This document shows positions 53,503 to 62,819 of a DNA stretch of 64,000 bases, in pieces. Both the position numbers and the translations under genes were made by a program. The notes beneath the pieces were generated by a model. The model made no database searches. It saw only the letters and a list, made by a program, of their open reading frames with translations, and was not told the origin of the DNA. The first letter of the stretch is position 1. Every line of letters starts with the position of its first letter. Origin of the DNA: HXMU1420-13 sp965249965 (GTDB taxonomy: Bacteria > Bacteroidota > Rhodothermia > Balneolales > Balneolaceae); NCBI GenBank assembly GCA_965249965.1, contig OZ252262.1, forward strand, positions 1,240,001 to 1,304,000, read 5' to 3'.

Positions 53503-53943
53503 ATGGATTTTGGGTTAGAAAAAAAGTTCACTTCAACAGACTTGAACCATCTTTTATGGGAAGTTGAAATCTCCGATTTAGGTGCGTGTAAACCATTTTT
53601 AGGGTTTTCTCTAACGAATCAATATATACTTATCGGGATCACAAGTCCTGATTCACAAAATGAAGTGACCATATCAACACTACCGGAATCACTTGCTGAA
53701 TCTGTGATTATCCCCCTAAATTTTGGAAAGTTTGAGTTTCCTAAATCGGGTAAACTCGTTTTTAAAGGAATTCAAAGGTTGAAAGATAAATGGAATATTA
53801 AGCTTGTAAACTCCCAAACCATGCGTGCGTTTTCCATATCCTCAAAGTCTAGTATTTCGCTTCAAAGTATCCAAGAAAAAGCCGCATTTGGATCAAACTG
53901 GAAAAGCGGACTTTCTCTACAATTAGTACTCTCACGAAAATAG
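53503..53943 (+). CDS. Small protein of unknown function, paralogue of 51055 gene
   Basis: 146 aa, no signal peptide. Collinear with the 51055 product: LLWEVEISDLGACKPFLGFS, LIGITSPDSQNEVTISTLPE, IPLNFGKFEFPKSGKL and DKWNIKLVNSQT. It is beta-rich and probably a single domain. Together with its relative it flanks the TPR-LuxR regulator gene, suggesting that the three are linked, though the function is not known. Confidence 0.6.
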   Translation: MDFGLEKKFTSTDLNHLLWEVEISDLGACKPFLGFSLTNQYILIGITSPDSQNEVTISTLPESLAESVIIPLNFGKFEFPKSGKLVFKGIQRLKDKWNIKLVNSQTMRAFSISSKSSISLQSIQEKAAFGSNWKSGLSLQLVLSRK

Positions 53944-54018
53944 CCTGTAGCTTTTGCACTTGTTGAAAATTTGACCCGGCGAATAGAGTCACATTAGCAA
54001 AGCTGCAGGCTCCTTTTT
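53942..54018 (+). terminator. Long hairpin with T-run before recF
   Basis: AGCCTGTAGCTTTTGC (53942-53957) pairs with GCAAAGCTGCAGGCT (53997-54011) with a bulge and one mismatch, over a 39-base loop, then CC and seven Ts. It begins in the stop codon of the preceding gene and separates it from recF. Confidence 0.6.
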
Positions 54019-54054
54019 TTACGCAAAACGTATGGTTTTTACGTACCATTGGGT

Positions 54055-55194
54055 ATGCAAATAACTATGTTAGATGTCAGGAATTTTAGGAATCATATCG
54101 AATCAGTTTTACACTGTACACCCCATCTTAATGTAATAACCGGTCCAAATGGAGCGGGGAAAACAAGTCTGATAGATGCGATTCATTATCTTTGTATGTC
54201 GCGAAGTTTTGTTTCTAGCTCTGATCAATATGTGATTCATCAGGGTGAAACCTATTTTATGCTAAAAGGTAGTTTTGAAGGGAATATTCGATCTGAATTC
54301 GAAGTGGCATGTAGCTATTCCAGGGGGGAAGGAAAAAAGATTTTTGTAAATGATGGTCCTCTGGATCGATTATCTGATTTAATTGGCATGGTGCCAGTGG
54401 TTGTGCTTTCCCCGGATGACAAAAAGCTTACCAGGGAAGGTCCCGCCGAAAGGCGATCATTTCTGGATTCGTTTATTAGTCAGCTTTCGAAAGAATATCT
54501 TAGAAACTTACTCGAGTATCGTAAAATCAGAAAGCAGAGAAATAGTCTTCTTCAACAATACAGCGGAGCACCACATATTTTAGAAATGTACCTTGAACCC
54601 TGGAACAAGCAGTTGGTTGAAAAGGGGAGTAAGATTGTGGCGAAACGGTATGAGATTCTACAGCGATTCAAAGAATACCTGGCCAAAGATTACGCCATGA
54701 TTTCAGGTATGAATCTAACCACAAATCTGGAGTATAAAACTTTTTGTAATGCTACAGTTAGCGAAGAAGAAATTCAAGAACAGTACTTTCAATTGCTTAT
54801 AGATGCACAACCCAAAGAATTTGAAAGGGAACAGACATTAGTTGGTCCGCATCGGGATGAGATCACCTTTTATCTGGGAGATCGAGAACTCCGGCAATAT
54901 GGCTCGCAAGGGCAACATCGACTGTTCGCACTTTCTTTAAAATTAGCACAGCTTCATTTTTACTCTGATGAACTTGAAGATTTACCCATCTTTATGTTGG
55001 ATGATGTTTTTGGAGATTTGGACCCCAGAAAAACAGAGATTCTGTTAAAGGCACTTCAAAATCATCCTGGACAAACATTTATCACTTCCGCGAACTCGGT
55101 ACCATTTGAGGAATTTATTAATTTTGACGGGGTTCGAAATCAATTGTTGAAAATTGATGACTCCAGGATTACTATACAAAATGCAACTAAATAA
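54055..55194 (+). CDS. recF: DNA replication and repair protein RecF
   Basis: ATP-binding SMC-like protein that helps load RecA at gaps, with RecO and RecR. 379 aa from ATG 54055; a TTG at 54049 in the frame adds two residues. Walker A is VITGPNGAGKTSLIDA (about residues 27-42). The family block SPDDKKLTREGPAERRSFLD, the signature QYGSQGQHRLFALSLKLAQL and Walker B LPIFMLDDVFGDLD follow. It is immediately followed by the DUF721 gene, as in many bacteria, although dnaA lies 14 kb away. Confidence 0.96.
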   Translation: MQITMLDVRNFRNHIESVLHCTPHLNVITGPNGAGKTSLIDAIHYLCMSRSFVSSSDQYVIHQGETYFMLKGSFEGNIRSEFEVACSYSRGEGKKIFVNDGPLDRLSDLIGMVPVVVLSPDDKKLTREGPAERRSFLDSFISQLSKEYLRNLLEYRKIRKQRNSLLQQYSGAPHILEMYLEPWNKQLVEKGSKIVAKRYEILQRFKEYLAKDYAMISGMNLTTNLEYKTFCNATVSEEEIQEQYFQLLIDAQPKEFEREQTLVGPHRDEITFYLGDRELRQYGSQGQHRLFALSLKLAQLHFYSDELEDLPIFMLDDVFGDLDPRKTEILLKALQNHPGQTFITSANSVPFEEFINFDGVRNQLLKIDDSRITIQNATK

Positions 55195-55202
55195 GAACCA
55201 AA

Positions 55203-55496
55203 TTGAGATTCGATAAGCCCAAAAAATTAGGATCAGAATTACAGAGCTTTTTAGACCGTTTTCCGAATAAAAAGAAATTGAGACAGGGTATGGTGCTTTC
55301 TGTTTGGGAAGAAGTGGTTGGGGAAAGAATTGCACAGCACACAGAGGACTTACATTTTGAGGGAGACAAACTCGCTTGCACGGTTCGAAATCAGGTTTGG
55401 AGACATGAAATTCACGCCAATCGATTTAATATCGCAAAACGCCTGAATCAGAGATTAAAGAGTCAGATTGTAGCTGATATAATCGTACGCAGTTAG
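55203..55496 (+). CDS. dciA: DUF721 protein, probable replicative helicase loader DciA
   Basis: 97 aa starting at TTG, eight bases after recF. The DUF721 pattern is visible: KLGSELQSFLDRFPNKKKLR, VLSVWEEVVGERIAQHTEDL, and a strand pair DKLACTVRNQVWRHEIHANR. DciA is the ancestral DnaB loader in most bacteria lacking DnaC; the name is by family and position beside recF. No ATG is available, so the start is less sure. Confidence 0.75.
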   Translation: MRFDKPKKLGSELQSFLDRFPNKKKLRQGMVLSVWEEVVGERIAQHTEDLHFEGDKLACTVRNQVWRHEIHANRFNIAKRLNQRLKSQIVADIIVRS

Positions 55497-55533
55497 TTGT
55501 TTAAACCAATAGCCCACTCTATATTCAATTTTG

Positions 55534-56541
55534 ATGGCAGCTGACGAAAAAAATATCATCTTAGAGCGAATAAAACGTGTGTTTACACTGGGCACCCCGT
55601 TACCCGACCATGACTTTCGGGCCAAGAGAAGGGAGCGCATTGCCGTATTTATTATTGCCTACATAATGGCACTAAGCTTATGGTTTATTGTAAACTTGAG
55701 TGGCGATTATAGAATTACATTAAATATTCCTGTTGAGCCAGGTGATATACCGCAGGATATGGCCCTGGTTGACGGGCTACCAGAATTTCTACAAGTAGAA
55801 GTAAGTGGTGATGGATGGAGATTAGTGAACTTATACAGTAATCCACCGGAAATCCCCATCGACGTAGTAGAAGGTGAAGTAAATCTTTTCGATCAGGTGC
55901 GCCAGCGATTTAATATCGAGCAAGATGTAAGCGTGTTGAAAGTTCAACCGTTGCTAATTAATATTGGACTGGAACCAAGAATCTCTAAGAAAGTGCCAAT
56001 AGAATTGGTCACAAATCTAAATTTTGAAAACCGATATGGACTCGTGAGTGATCCATATTTCGAGCCGGATAGCATCACAATTACGGGAGCAGAATCTCAT
56101 ATCGAAGATATTGATCGATGGTTGCTTCCCGATACGTTATCGCTGGCTGCAATCCGAGAAGATATTTCGCAAGTGATCTCAATTTCTGAAACAGATCCGT
56201 TAATCGATCTAGATGTAACAGAAATCACCTATCATGCAGACGTAAGTGAATTCACAGAGGGTGAAGTGAGTGTCTACATTCGAACCCGTGATATACCACG
56301 TGGTAGTATTATTAATTACAATCCGTCTACGGTAACCATCCGCTTTGATGTACCTATAGAGCAATACACCGAAGTCCAAAATCAACGGCCGTACGAAGTG
56401 TATGTACCGTATGAGGAGATTCTGGAGGACTCAACCGGGTTTGTAACTCCCGATATTGAGTTAGTTGCAACCCAATATCAGATCAAACTCCGATCATTTC
56501 AGCCTAAAGCCGTGGCCTATTTTAGTGTGTTGGATGATTAG
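55534..56541 (+). CDS. YbbR-like (CdaR-type) membrane-anchored protein
   Basis: 335 aa from ATG 55534. One N-terminal membrane helix (RIAVFIIAYIMALSLWFIV) anchors a large exported part with repeated YbbR beta domains (about 70-160, 165-250 and 250-330), for example YRITLNIPVEPGDIPQDMAL and KKVPIELVTNLNFENRYGLV, DSITITGAESHIEDID. YbbR proteins regulate diadenylate cyclase CdaA in Firmicutes; no cdaA gene is in the window, so that link is open. Its end overlaps ispH by 20 bases, convergent. Confidence 0.82.
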   Translation: MAADEKNIILERIKRVFTLGTPLPDHDFRAKRRERIAVFIIAYIMALSLWFIVNLSGDYRITLNIPVEPGDIPQDMALVDGLPEFLQVEVSGDGWRLVNLYSNPPEIPIDVVEGEVNLFDQVRQRFNIEQDVSVLKVQPLLINIGLEPRISKKVPIELVTNLNFENRYGLVSDPYFEPDSITITGAESHIEDIDRWLLPDTLSLAAIREDISQVISISETDPLIDLDVTEITYHADVSEFTEGEVSVYIRTRDIPRGSIINYNPSTVTIRFDVPIEQYTEVQNQRPYEVYVPYEEILEDSTGFVTPDIELVATQYQIKLRSFQPKAVAYFSVLDD

Positions 56542-57733
56542 CGAAGGGGGCAATCACGTCATCCACAGCCTTTGCATTTTCAAAAAACGAAAGCACTTTC
56601 AGCATCACTTCGTCCACTAGCACATCAGGACAAGAAGCACCCGAAGTAATGGCAATTTTTAAAGGTCGATCGGAAGGCAACCAATCATTGGTCACTAACA
56701 CTTCTTTTTTCCATTGATTAAAGTGATGGATCTCGGAATTTGACTTAAACTCAGAGGCATCCCGCACATGGTAGGTTGGGAAAGAATGCTCCAAAATTTC
56801 AACCAGATGCATGGTGTTTGACGAATTATAGCCTCCTACTACAAAAGCGAGATCAGCATCTAATTCAGCTAATGCTAATGTTGCTGATTGATTTTCATTG
56901 GTGGCGTAACAAAGGGTATCTGAGGTATCAGCAAAATGATCGAGAATGTCTGCCTCACCAAAACGCGCTACGGTTGCCGCTTTCAGAATATCCATCACTT
57001 CCTGTGTTTCCGTAGCCAACATGGTGGTTTGATTAATCACGCCAAAACGCTTTAAATCTTCCAGGGGATTGAATCCCGGTGTGGCTTTATGACCAAAATA
57101 TTTCTCGAAATCAGAAAGTGGTCGCTTTTCCGTCATAATATCAGCAAGAATGTGTGCTTCCTCAGGGTTAAGCACAACAACCACCGCAGAATGATCGGCA
57201 CTCTGCGAAAATGTAGCACGTGTTTCTTCATGCTGATGTTTCCCATGAACAACCAATGCATATTCCTTTTTTCCAAGCTGTTTTCCGCGTTTCCAAACTT
57301 TCTCAACAAAAGGACAGGTAGTATTAAACTCGTAGGGATTGATCCCTTTTTCCTTGAGCTCAGCCTCGATTTCCAACGTAGTACCAAAGGCGGGTACAAT
57401 CACGATATCATCGGAGTTTAAACTGGAAATCGGGATAATTTCACTGCCATCGGTATGATGCAGAAACTTTACACCACGGCGTAATAAATCTTCATTCACT
57501 GTTGGGTTGTGAATCATCTCACTTAGCAGATAGATATTCTTATCCGGATTTTCTTCCACTGCCCGATAGGCAATATCGATCGCATTTTCTACCCCATAAC
57601 AGAAACCAAAAAAACGTGGAACCAAAAACTGAACGGGTCCAAAATCCAATACCGTAGGTGTGAGATCCTTTTTCATAGGATCGGTAATTTTTGTCGCTTC
57701 TTTCACCAATCTAATGATCGGTGATTTGTACAT
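56522..57733 (-). CDS. ispH: 4-hydroxy-3-methylbut-2-enyl diphosphate reductase IspH
   Basis: Last enzyme of the MEP isoprenoid pathway, an iron-sulfur protein making IPP and DMAPP. 403 aa from ATG 57733 (longer than the ~316-aa E. coli form, like plant/cyanobacterial-type and Bacteroidota enzymes). The three cluster Cys are in RFFGFCYGVENAI, NTTCPFVEKVWKRG and SGASCPDVLVDEV. Active-site His residues are in SEMIHNPTVNEDL and LVVHGKHQHEETRA. An in-frame TTG at 57763 adds ten residues and is unlikely to be used. Confidence 0.95.
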   Translation of the reverse strand: MYKSPIIRLVKEATKITDPMKKDLTPTVLDFGPVQFLVPRFFGFCYGVENAIDIAYRAVEENPDKNIYLLSEMIHNPTVNEDLLRRGVKFLHHTDGSEIIPISSLNSDDIVIVPAFGTTLEIEAELKEKGINPYEFNTTCPFVEKVWKRGKQLGKKEYALVVHGKHQHEETRATFSQSADHSAVVVVLNPEEAHILADIMTEKRPLSDFEKYFGHKATPGFNPLEDLKRFGVINQTTMLATETQEVMDILKAATVARFGEADILDHFADTSDTLCYATNENQSATLALAELDADLAFVVGGYNSSNTMHLVEILEHSFPTYHVRDASEFKSNSEIHHFNQWKKEVLVTNDWLPSDRPLKIAITSGASCPDVLVDEVMLKVLSFFENAKAVDDVIAPFANHPTH

Positions 57734-57867
57734 ATCTGGTATTTGAAATTCTTTTCTTGGCAAAGTTCGTTTTTGTTGATTAGTCTCAGCTTTTGGAAGA
57801 TATAAACCAATCTGATTAACATCAGCAAGATTAATTGAATTCCCGAACGAGTTACCTTCTAAAGTTT

Positions 57868-58374
57868 TTATGCGGGCAGTAAAAGATCTTCAAGAAAAAA
57901 TGCTGATAATTCGGATCTTCCCGAAAGTCCTGATTTTGAATAAATAGAATTAGCTTGAGTCCTTGCAGTTTTAACACTAGTACTTCGTACCTGAGCAACT
58001 TCTTTTAAACTGAGCCCTTTAAGTAATAAGAAAGCCACATCCTTTTCAGCAATTGTTAGTTCCCAGCTGCTTAATTGTTTGTCGATTTCCTGACTCAATC
58101 CTTCCAGATAACTTCTGGACACTTTTTTCCATTTACGGGCTTCGTTTTCAAGCTCAGCATTGAACTCCTGTTCCTTTTCTAAAGTGCGTTTCAATCTGAT
58201 TTGCCCCCGAAGAAGATAATAGACTCCCGAAAGTGCAAAAAGAGCAATAATTCCCTCTATGATTATGTGCCACCATGCAACTCCATTAAAATAATCGGTA
58301 TAGATATCGATAGATGTTAATACTGCGATAGATATCAGTATTAAGGAAATGGCTATACTTTCGTTTGCTCTCAT
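57868..58374 (-). CDS. Two-helix membrane protein with LuxR-type HTH
   Basis: 168 aa. Two membrane helices (IAISLILISIAVLTSIDIY and WWHIIIEGIIALFALSGVYY), a charged helical linker (LKRTLEKEQEFNAELENEA) and then a C-terminal LuxR HTH: AEKDVAFLLLKGLSLKEVA, RSTSVKTARTQANSIYSKSG. It may be a membrane-tethered transcription factor that senses membrane or redox state directly. It begins six bases after the cytochrome b561 stop, so the pair is probably co-transcribed. Confidence 0.8.
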   Translation of the reverse strand: MRANESIAISLILISIAVLTSIDIYTDYFNGVAWWHIIIEGIIALFALSGVYYLLRGQIRLKRTLEKEQEFNAELENEARKWKKVSRSYLEGLSQEIDKQLSSWELTIAEKDVAFLLLKGLSLKEVAQVRSTSVKTARTQANSIYSKSGLSGRSELSAFFLEDLLLPA

Positions 58375-58380
58375 ATGGTC

Positions 58381-59130
58381 TCAGTCATCATCGTCTTCTT
58401 CTTGCTCTCCGTACTGAAGATAAGAACCTCTCTCATGTTCAGCACCTTCATTTTCACCTAACTGAAGTTCATTCCCAAATAAATCGAGCGTCCCGGCATT
58501 TTGATCATAATTGGAATATATATATCCCATCCAGGAAAGACTCAGAATTAAGAACATGAATCCTATGAGTGGGCGACTAGATGAGATTCCAATCTCACCA
58601 GAGATCGATTCCTTCTTACCATCAATCATGCTAGACCATAATGAATCACTGTGGGAGAAATGGTGGTACAAAATACCAACAATATGAGCGACAAGTGTAA
58701 ATACGAATAGGTTAGCCATCACCTCATGAACTTCCTCAAAGAACTCGGACTCGTTACCCATTGCCATATTGATTCCTGTAAAACCTAACCCAATTGTAAG
58801 AGCAAACATGAATAAAGCAGCATAACTGGAAGCCGGATTATGACTGAGATATCTGCTGGTTTTACCCACAAGCACATTCTTAAAGTAATCTAAAAGCTCA
58901 GAAGGTTTTAGTTTGAATGAGCTGAAACGAGCAAATGTAGTTCCGGTGATGCCCCAAATAAGTCGGAGAAAGAGGATAAAAAGGAGGGAAAGGCCCGCAA
59001 GCATATGATAACTAAATAGAGAACTGTCGTCATCAAGGGTTTTTGCGATTGCAAAGGCAACCACAAATAAAGCGGCAAAAAGCCAGTGAAATATCCGGGT
59101 TGGGTAATCGTAAGTAGATGTCTTTTCCAT
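58381..59130 (-). CDS. Cytochrome b561 / hydrogenase-type b cytochrome domain protein
   Basis: 249-aa integral membrane electron-transfer protein. It matches the Ni/Fe-hydrogenase b-type cytochrome pattern. Residues 1-35 are YDYPTRIFHWLFAALFVVAF with the first heme His. Later helices are LFSYHMLAGLSLLFILFLRL (second His), ALFMFALTIGLGFTGINMA, and ANLFVFTLVAHIVGILYHHF (third/fourth His). An acidic tail (EEDDDD) ends it. The electron partner is not encoded nearby. It precedes the membrane LuxR gene. Confidence 0.87.
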   Translation of the reverse strand: MEKTSTYDYPTRIFHWLFAALFVVAFAIAKTLDDDSSLFSYHMLAGLSLLFILFLRLIWGITGTTFARFSSFKLKPSELLDYFKNVLVGKTSRYLSHNPASSYAALFMFALTIGLGFTGINMAMGNESEFFEEVHEVMANLFVFTLVAHIVGILYHHFSHSDSLWSSMIDGKKESISGEIGISSSRPLIGFMFLILSLSWMGYIYSNYDQNAGTLDLFGNELQLGENEGAEHERGSYLQYGEQEEDDDD

Positions 59131-59273
59131 AATAATTTCGGTGATTAAGTTTCACTGAAACTGGTAAATATCCACTAATTACGCATCGGTCATATGGTGT
59201 ATAATTGGTTAAAGGAGTTTAAAAACTCTTAGAAAAAGTTTTCTAATCTAACTTTAGAATACTCGAACTGCAC

Positions 59274-62200
59274 CTAAGCCGCGTCCCCAATATCATCCAT
59301 TTTCACACCAACCAATCGACTGACACCCGTTTCGGGCATGGTAACACCGTACATCATTTCGGCTTTACTCATCGTTTTTTTGTTGTGGGTAATGATGATG
59401 AACTGCGTGTCGTTGCTAAAGTTTTTGATCATCTTTGCAAAGCGCTCGATGTTGGCGTCATCGAGAGGAGCGTCCACCTCATCCAACACACAAAACGGAG
59501 AAGGTTTTACCAGGTAGATGGCAAATAGAAGAGCGATGGCAGTGAGTGTTTTTTCACCACCGGAAAGCTGATTGATTCCACTCGGTCGTTTCCCTCTTGG
59601 CTGCGCTTTTATCTCGATGCGGGCTTCGAGCGGATCTTCTTCATTTTCCTCGATCAGAAGATCGCAATAATCATCCTCGAAAAAGAGCGTCTTAAACACT
59701 TTCTGGAAATTTGTTCTTATTTCCTCGAAGGTTTTGTTGAAACGTTCTGTTGCCGTTTCGTTGATTTCAGCAATGGTCTCTAAAAGCTGACCTTCTGCTT
59801 TATTAAGGTCTTCGATTTGCTCTTCGTAAAAGTCGAGGCGCTCCTTTTCTTCCTTGTATTCATCGATCGCCAGTGGATTCACATCACCGATAGAATTCAG
59901 CTTTTGGCGTAACCACCCAATGCGCTGCTTCACCTCGTCCGGAGTTTTATCCACGGGCATTTCCACCTCGCCAATTTGCTTCATCAAAATGCCGTACGTT
60001 TCCCAAATATGATCAGAGAGCCCCTGAATTTGTATCTCCATTTTTTCCTTAGCCATTGCCAGGTGATGCACTAATTCCATGTTCACTTCCTTCTGCCGAC
60101 GAACTTCCTTCAGGCTTTTTTCAAGTTCATTTATGGCGCCACGTTGCTTTGCTGCATCTTCTTCTGCTTGCTTTAACGCAGCATCTGCTTCAATTTTTTC
60201 TTGTTGATGTTTTGCAAGTGCCACTTCTTCCTGCGCTACGTAAATCGTGTACTCCTGAATATTCTTTTTCGACTGACCGGTTAAACGATTGCGGTTTTCG
60301 ATACGTAATTGAACACTTTCAATCCCGGTTTCTGCTCTACGAACATCTCGCTCGTGATTTTCCACCTTATTGCGTAAATCCTGATGCATGAGCTGCGCAT
60401 CGTTATAACGACTTTGAGCAATCGAGCGCTGCTCTTCCAGTGATTCTAACAAATCTTTTTTTGAACCCTGTTTTTCGTCTAATTCTGCTCTTTTCTTTTC
60501 AAGCTCGCTCTGTCTTGGTAGAATGGTTTCAAGCTCCTGTTGTGCAGTTCCCTCATTGCTTTTTAAACTGTCTTTTCTATTTACCAGCTCGGTAATATTT
60601 TTTTGATATACCTGAACCTTCGAGCTTAAACTGTGCTGCTGTTGTTCAAGTCGGCGAACTTCCTGCTCTTTCTGTTTAAGGGTATTACTGATGCCGCTAA
60701 TGTCGATCGCAGCATGTTTTTCAACAATCTGATTTAAATAGCTGGTGAGCTTATCAATTTCTTTAAGTGTTGAAGCTTTTTCTTTTTCAAGGCGGGTAAT
60801 TTTATCCTTTAAACCAACCCGCACACCCGTGTTTTTGCTTTTGCTCCCACTTTTGTAGAAACCGGTTCTGGTGATTACTTCCCCATCGTACGTAACCCCC
60901 ATTGCACGACTTTCTTTCTTCAGCGATTTGTAGCCTTCTTCCACTGTATCGAAAACGAGAACAGTTCCTAAAAGAAGTTGTTTTAAGGCAGAATATTGAG
61001 GTTTAGTTTTCACATAATCGAAGAGAGAGCCTTCGATCACTTCATATTTTGCACGAAGTTTGTCGAGCGGAATAAACGTTGCTTTCCCTTTCCGTTGATC
61101 TTTAAGGATTTGTGCAGCACGTTTGGCTTCAGCCAGAGTTGGCACGATGATATTATTCAAGGTACCGCCAAGCAAAGATTCAAGAGCAACGGCATGCTTC
61201 TCATCAGTCTCAAAAACCTCCGAAACCGTAAACATCTCTTTGAAATCAAATCGATGATTTTCGAGCAGAAACTTCACACTATTTGGAAAAGCTTCGTTCG
61301 AATTAGCCAGGTCGTTCATCAACCTCAGTTCATTCATTAAACTCGAATGTTCACTATGCTGTGTGCGAAGTTCGTCTTTAATTTCGTTTTGTTTTCCGGC
61401 AAATCCATCTTTTTTAGAGCGAGCTTCTTCAAGTTCTTTCTCCAGTTCATCGCGTTCACCAACCAGCGATTCTAACGCCTTCTCCGTCGATTTTTGCTCC
61501 GAATTCAATGAGTCGATTTCATCATTCAGGTCTACAATTTCCTGATTGATACGCTCAAGGTCGCCCTCGGTATTTTCAAGCCGTGACTCAATCTTGATTT
61601 GCTTGGTTTGTAATTGAGTCAGTTCATTATTGGTTTCCGAGAACTGAACCTCAATATCATACAACTCATTGCGCTCTTTGTTGTACTGCTGTTGAATTTG
61701 CGTGTATTGCTTTTTGGATTCATCCAACGTTTTCTCAGACTTGTCCAATTCTGAGTCAAATCCTTCCAGTTTTGAGCGACTATTCGTGAGCAAATCCATC
61801 AACTCTTTTAAATCACGCTCGCCTTGTTCAATATCTTTGGAATATTCCCCAATAACTTTTTTCTCGTTATCAATTTTCTCTTTTGTAATGCGGATGTTCG
61901 TTTCCGATTCGCGCACTGCATTAATTAACTGATTTACGAGACGTTGAGCGTCCGCCTGGTTACGTTCTTTTTGAGTGAGTTGGCCACGTGCTTTTTCTTC
62001 TTCAGCTTCAGATTTTTCAGCATTTAGCGTGATTTCCTGCTTCTCCTTTTCTGCGTTTTTAATCCGATCGGAGAGAGGAATCAATTCTTCTTCAATCTTT
62101 TTAAGATCGTGTAAAGTGAGCGCTTTATCAAGTTGCTCAAGCTCATCTTTGTACTTCTTAGCCTTTTCTGCTTTTTCTGCCTGAATTTCTAGAGACCGCG

Positions 62201-62804
62201 CTTTCTTTCGAAGTTCGATGAGTAAATCATCAACGCGCTGTAAATCTTTGCGGGTTTCATCGAGCTTACGGAGAGTTTTTTTCCGCTGATCTTTATAACG
62301 GGTTACGCCGGCTGCTTCCTCGAATAAACGCCGCCGGTCGTTATTTTTATCATTCAGAATCTCTTCAACCATTTTCAACTCAATAACCGAGTAGGCATCC
62401 GACCCCATCCCGGTATCCATGAACAATTCCATAATGTCCTTGAGTCGACATGCCGTGTTGTTGATGAGATATTCAGAATCCCCGGAACGGAACAAACGGC
62501 GCGTAATGGTAACCTCGCTATACTCGATGGGTAGAATTCCCTTATCGTTCACAAACGTGAGGGAAACCTCAGCCATACCCAGTGCTTTCTTCTTTGCAGT
62601 ACCATTAAAGATCACATTGCTCATAGCAGATGAGCGTAATAAAGAAGGGCGTTGTTCTCCTAAAACCCAACGTAATGCATCCACAATATTGGATTTCCCG
62701 CACCCATTGGGCCCTACAATGGAGGTGATCCCACTATCGAAGTTTACTTTCGTTTTATGGGCAAAACTTTTAAATCCGTGAAGGTTCAGTTCGGATATAT
62801 ACAC
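59274..62804 (-). CDS. smc: Chromosome segregation ATPase SMC
   Basis: 1176 aa, normal for bacterial SMC. The N-terminal head has ITSIVGPNGCGKSNIVDALR (Walker A, residues 31-39) and QRPSLLRSSAMSNVIFNGT. Two long coiled coils (about 170-500 and 680-1010) flank a hinge region (about 505-675, containing VALESLLGGTLNNIIVPTLA). The C-terminal head has the signature QLSGGEKTLTAIALLFAIYL and Walker B FCVLDEVDAPLDDAN. It organises and condenses the chromosome with ScpA and ScpB, which are not in the window. It lies 15 bases after the frr stop on the same strand. Confidence 0.97.
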   Translation of the reverse strand: MYISELNLHGFKSFAHKTKVNFDSGITSIVGPNGCGKSNIVDALRWVLGEQRPSLLRSSAMSNVIFNGTAKKKALGMAEVSLTFVNDKGILPIEYSEVTITRRLFRSGDSEYLINNTACRLKDIMELFMDTGMGSDAYSVIELKMVEEILNDKNNDRRRLFEEAAGVTRYKDQRKKTLRKLDETRKDLQRVDDLLIELRKKARSLEIQAEKAEKAKKYKDELEQLDKALTLHDLKKIEEELIPLSDRIKNAEKEKQEITLNAEKSEAEEEKARGQLTQKERNQADAQRLVNQLINAVRESETNIRITKEKIDNEKKVIGEYSKDIEQGERDLKELMDLLTNSRSKLEGFDSELDKSEKTLDESKKQYTQIQQQYNKERNELYDIEVQFSETNNELTQLQTKQIKIESRLENTEGDLERINQEIVDLNDEIDSLNSEQKSTEKALESLVGERDELEKELEEARSKKDGFAGKQNEIKDELRTQHSEHSSLMNELRLMNDLANSNEAFPNSVKFLLENHRFDFKEMFTVSEVFETDEKHAVALESLLGGTLNNIIVPTLAEAKRAAQILKDQRKGKATFIPLDKLRAKYEVIEGSLFDYVKTKPQYSALKQLLLGTVLVFDTVEEGYKSLKKESRAMGVTYDGEVITRTGFYKSGSKSKNTGVRVGLKDKITRLEKEKASTLKEIDKLTSYLNQIVEKHAAIDISGISNTLKQKEQEVRRLEQQQHSLSSKVQVYQKNITELVNRKDSLKSNEGTAQQELETILPRQSELEKKRAELDEKQGSKKDLLESLEEQRSIAQSRYNDAQLMHQDLRNKVENHERDVRRAETGIESVQLRIENRNRLTGQSKKNIQEYTIYVAQEEVALAKHQQEKIEADAALKQAEEDAAKQRGAINELEKSLKEVRRQKEVNMELVHHLAMAKEKMEIQIQGLSDHIWETYGILMKQIGEVEMPVDKTPDEVKQRIGWLRQKLNSIGDVNPLAIDEYKEEKERLDFYEEQIEDLNKAEGQLLETIAEINETATERFNKTFEEIRTNFQKVFKTLFFEDDYCDLLIEENEEDPLEARIEIKAQPRGKRPSGINQLSGGEKTLTAIALLFAIYLVKPSPFCVLDEVDAPLDDANIERFAKMIKNFSNDTQFIIITHNKKTMSKAEMMYGVTMPETGVSRLVGVKMDDIGDAA

Positions 62805-62819
62805 GTATTACTGTTAACC

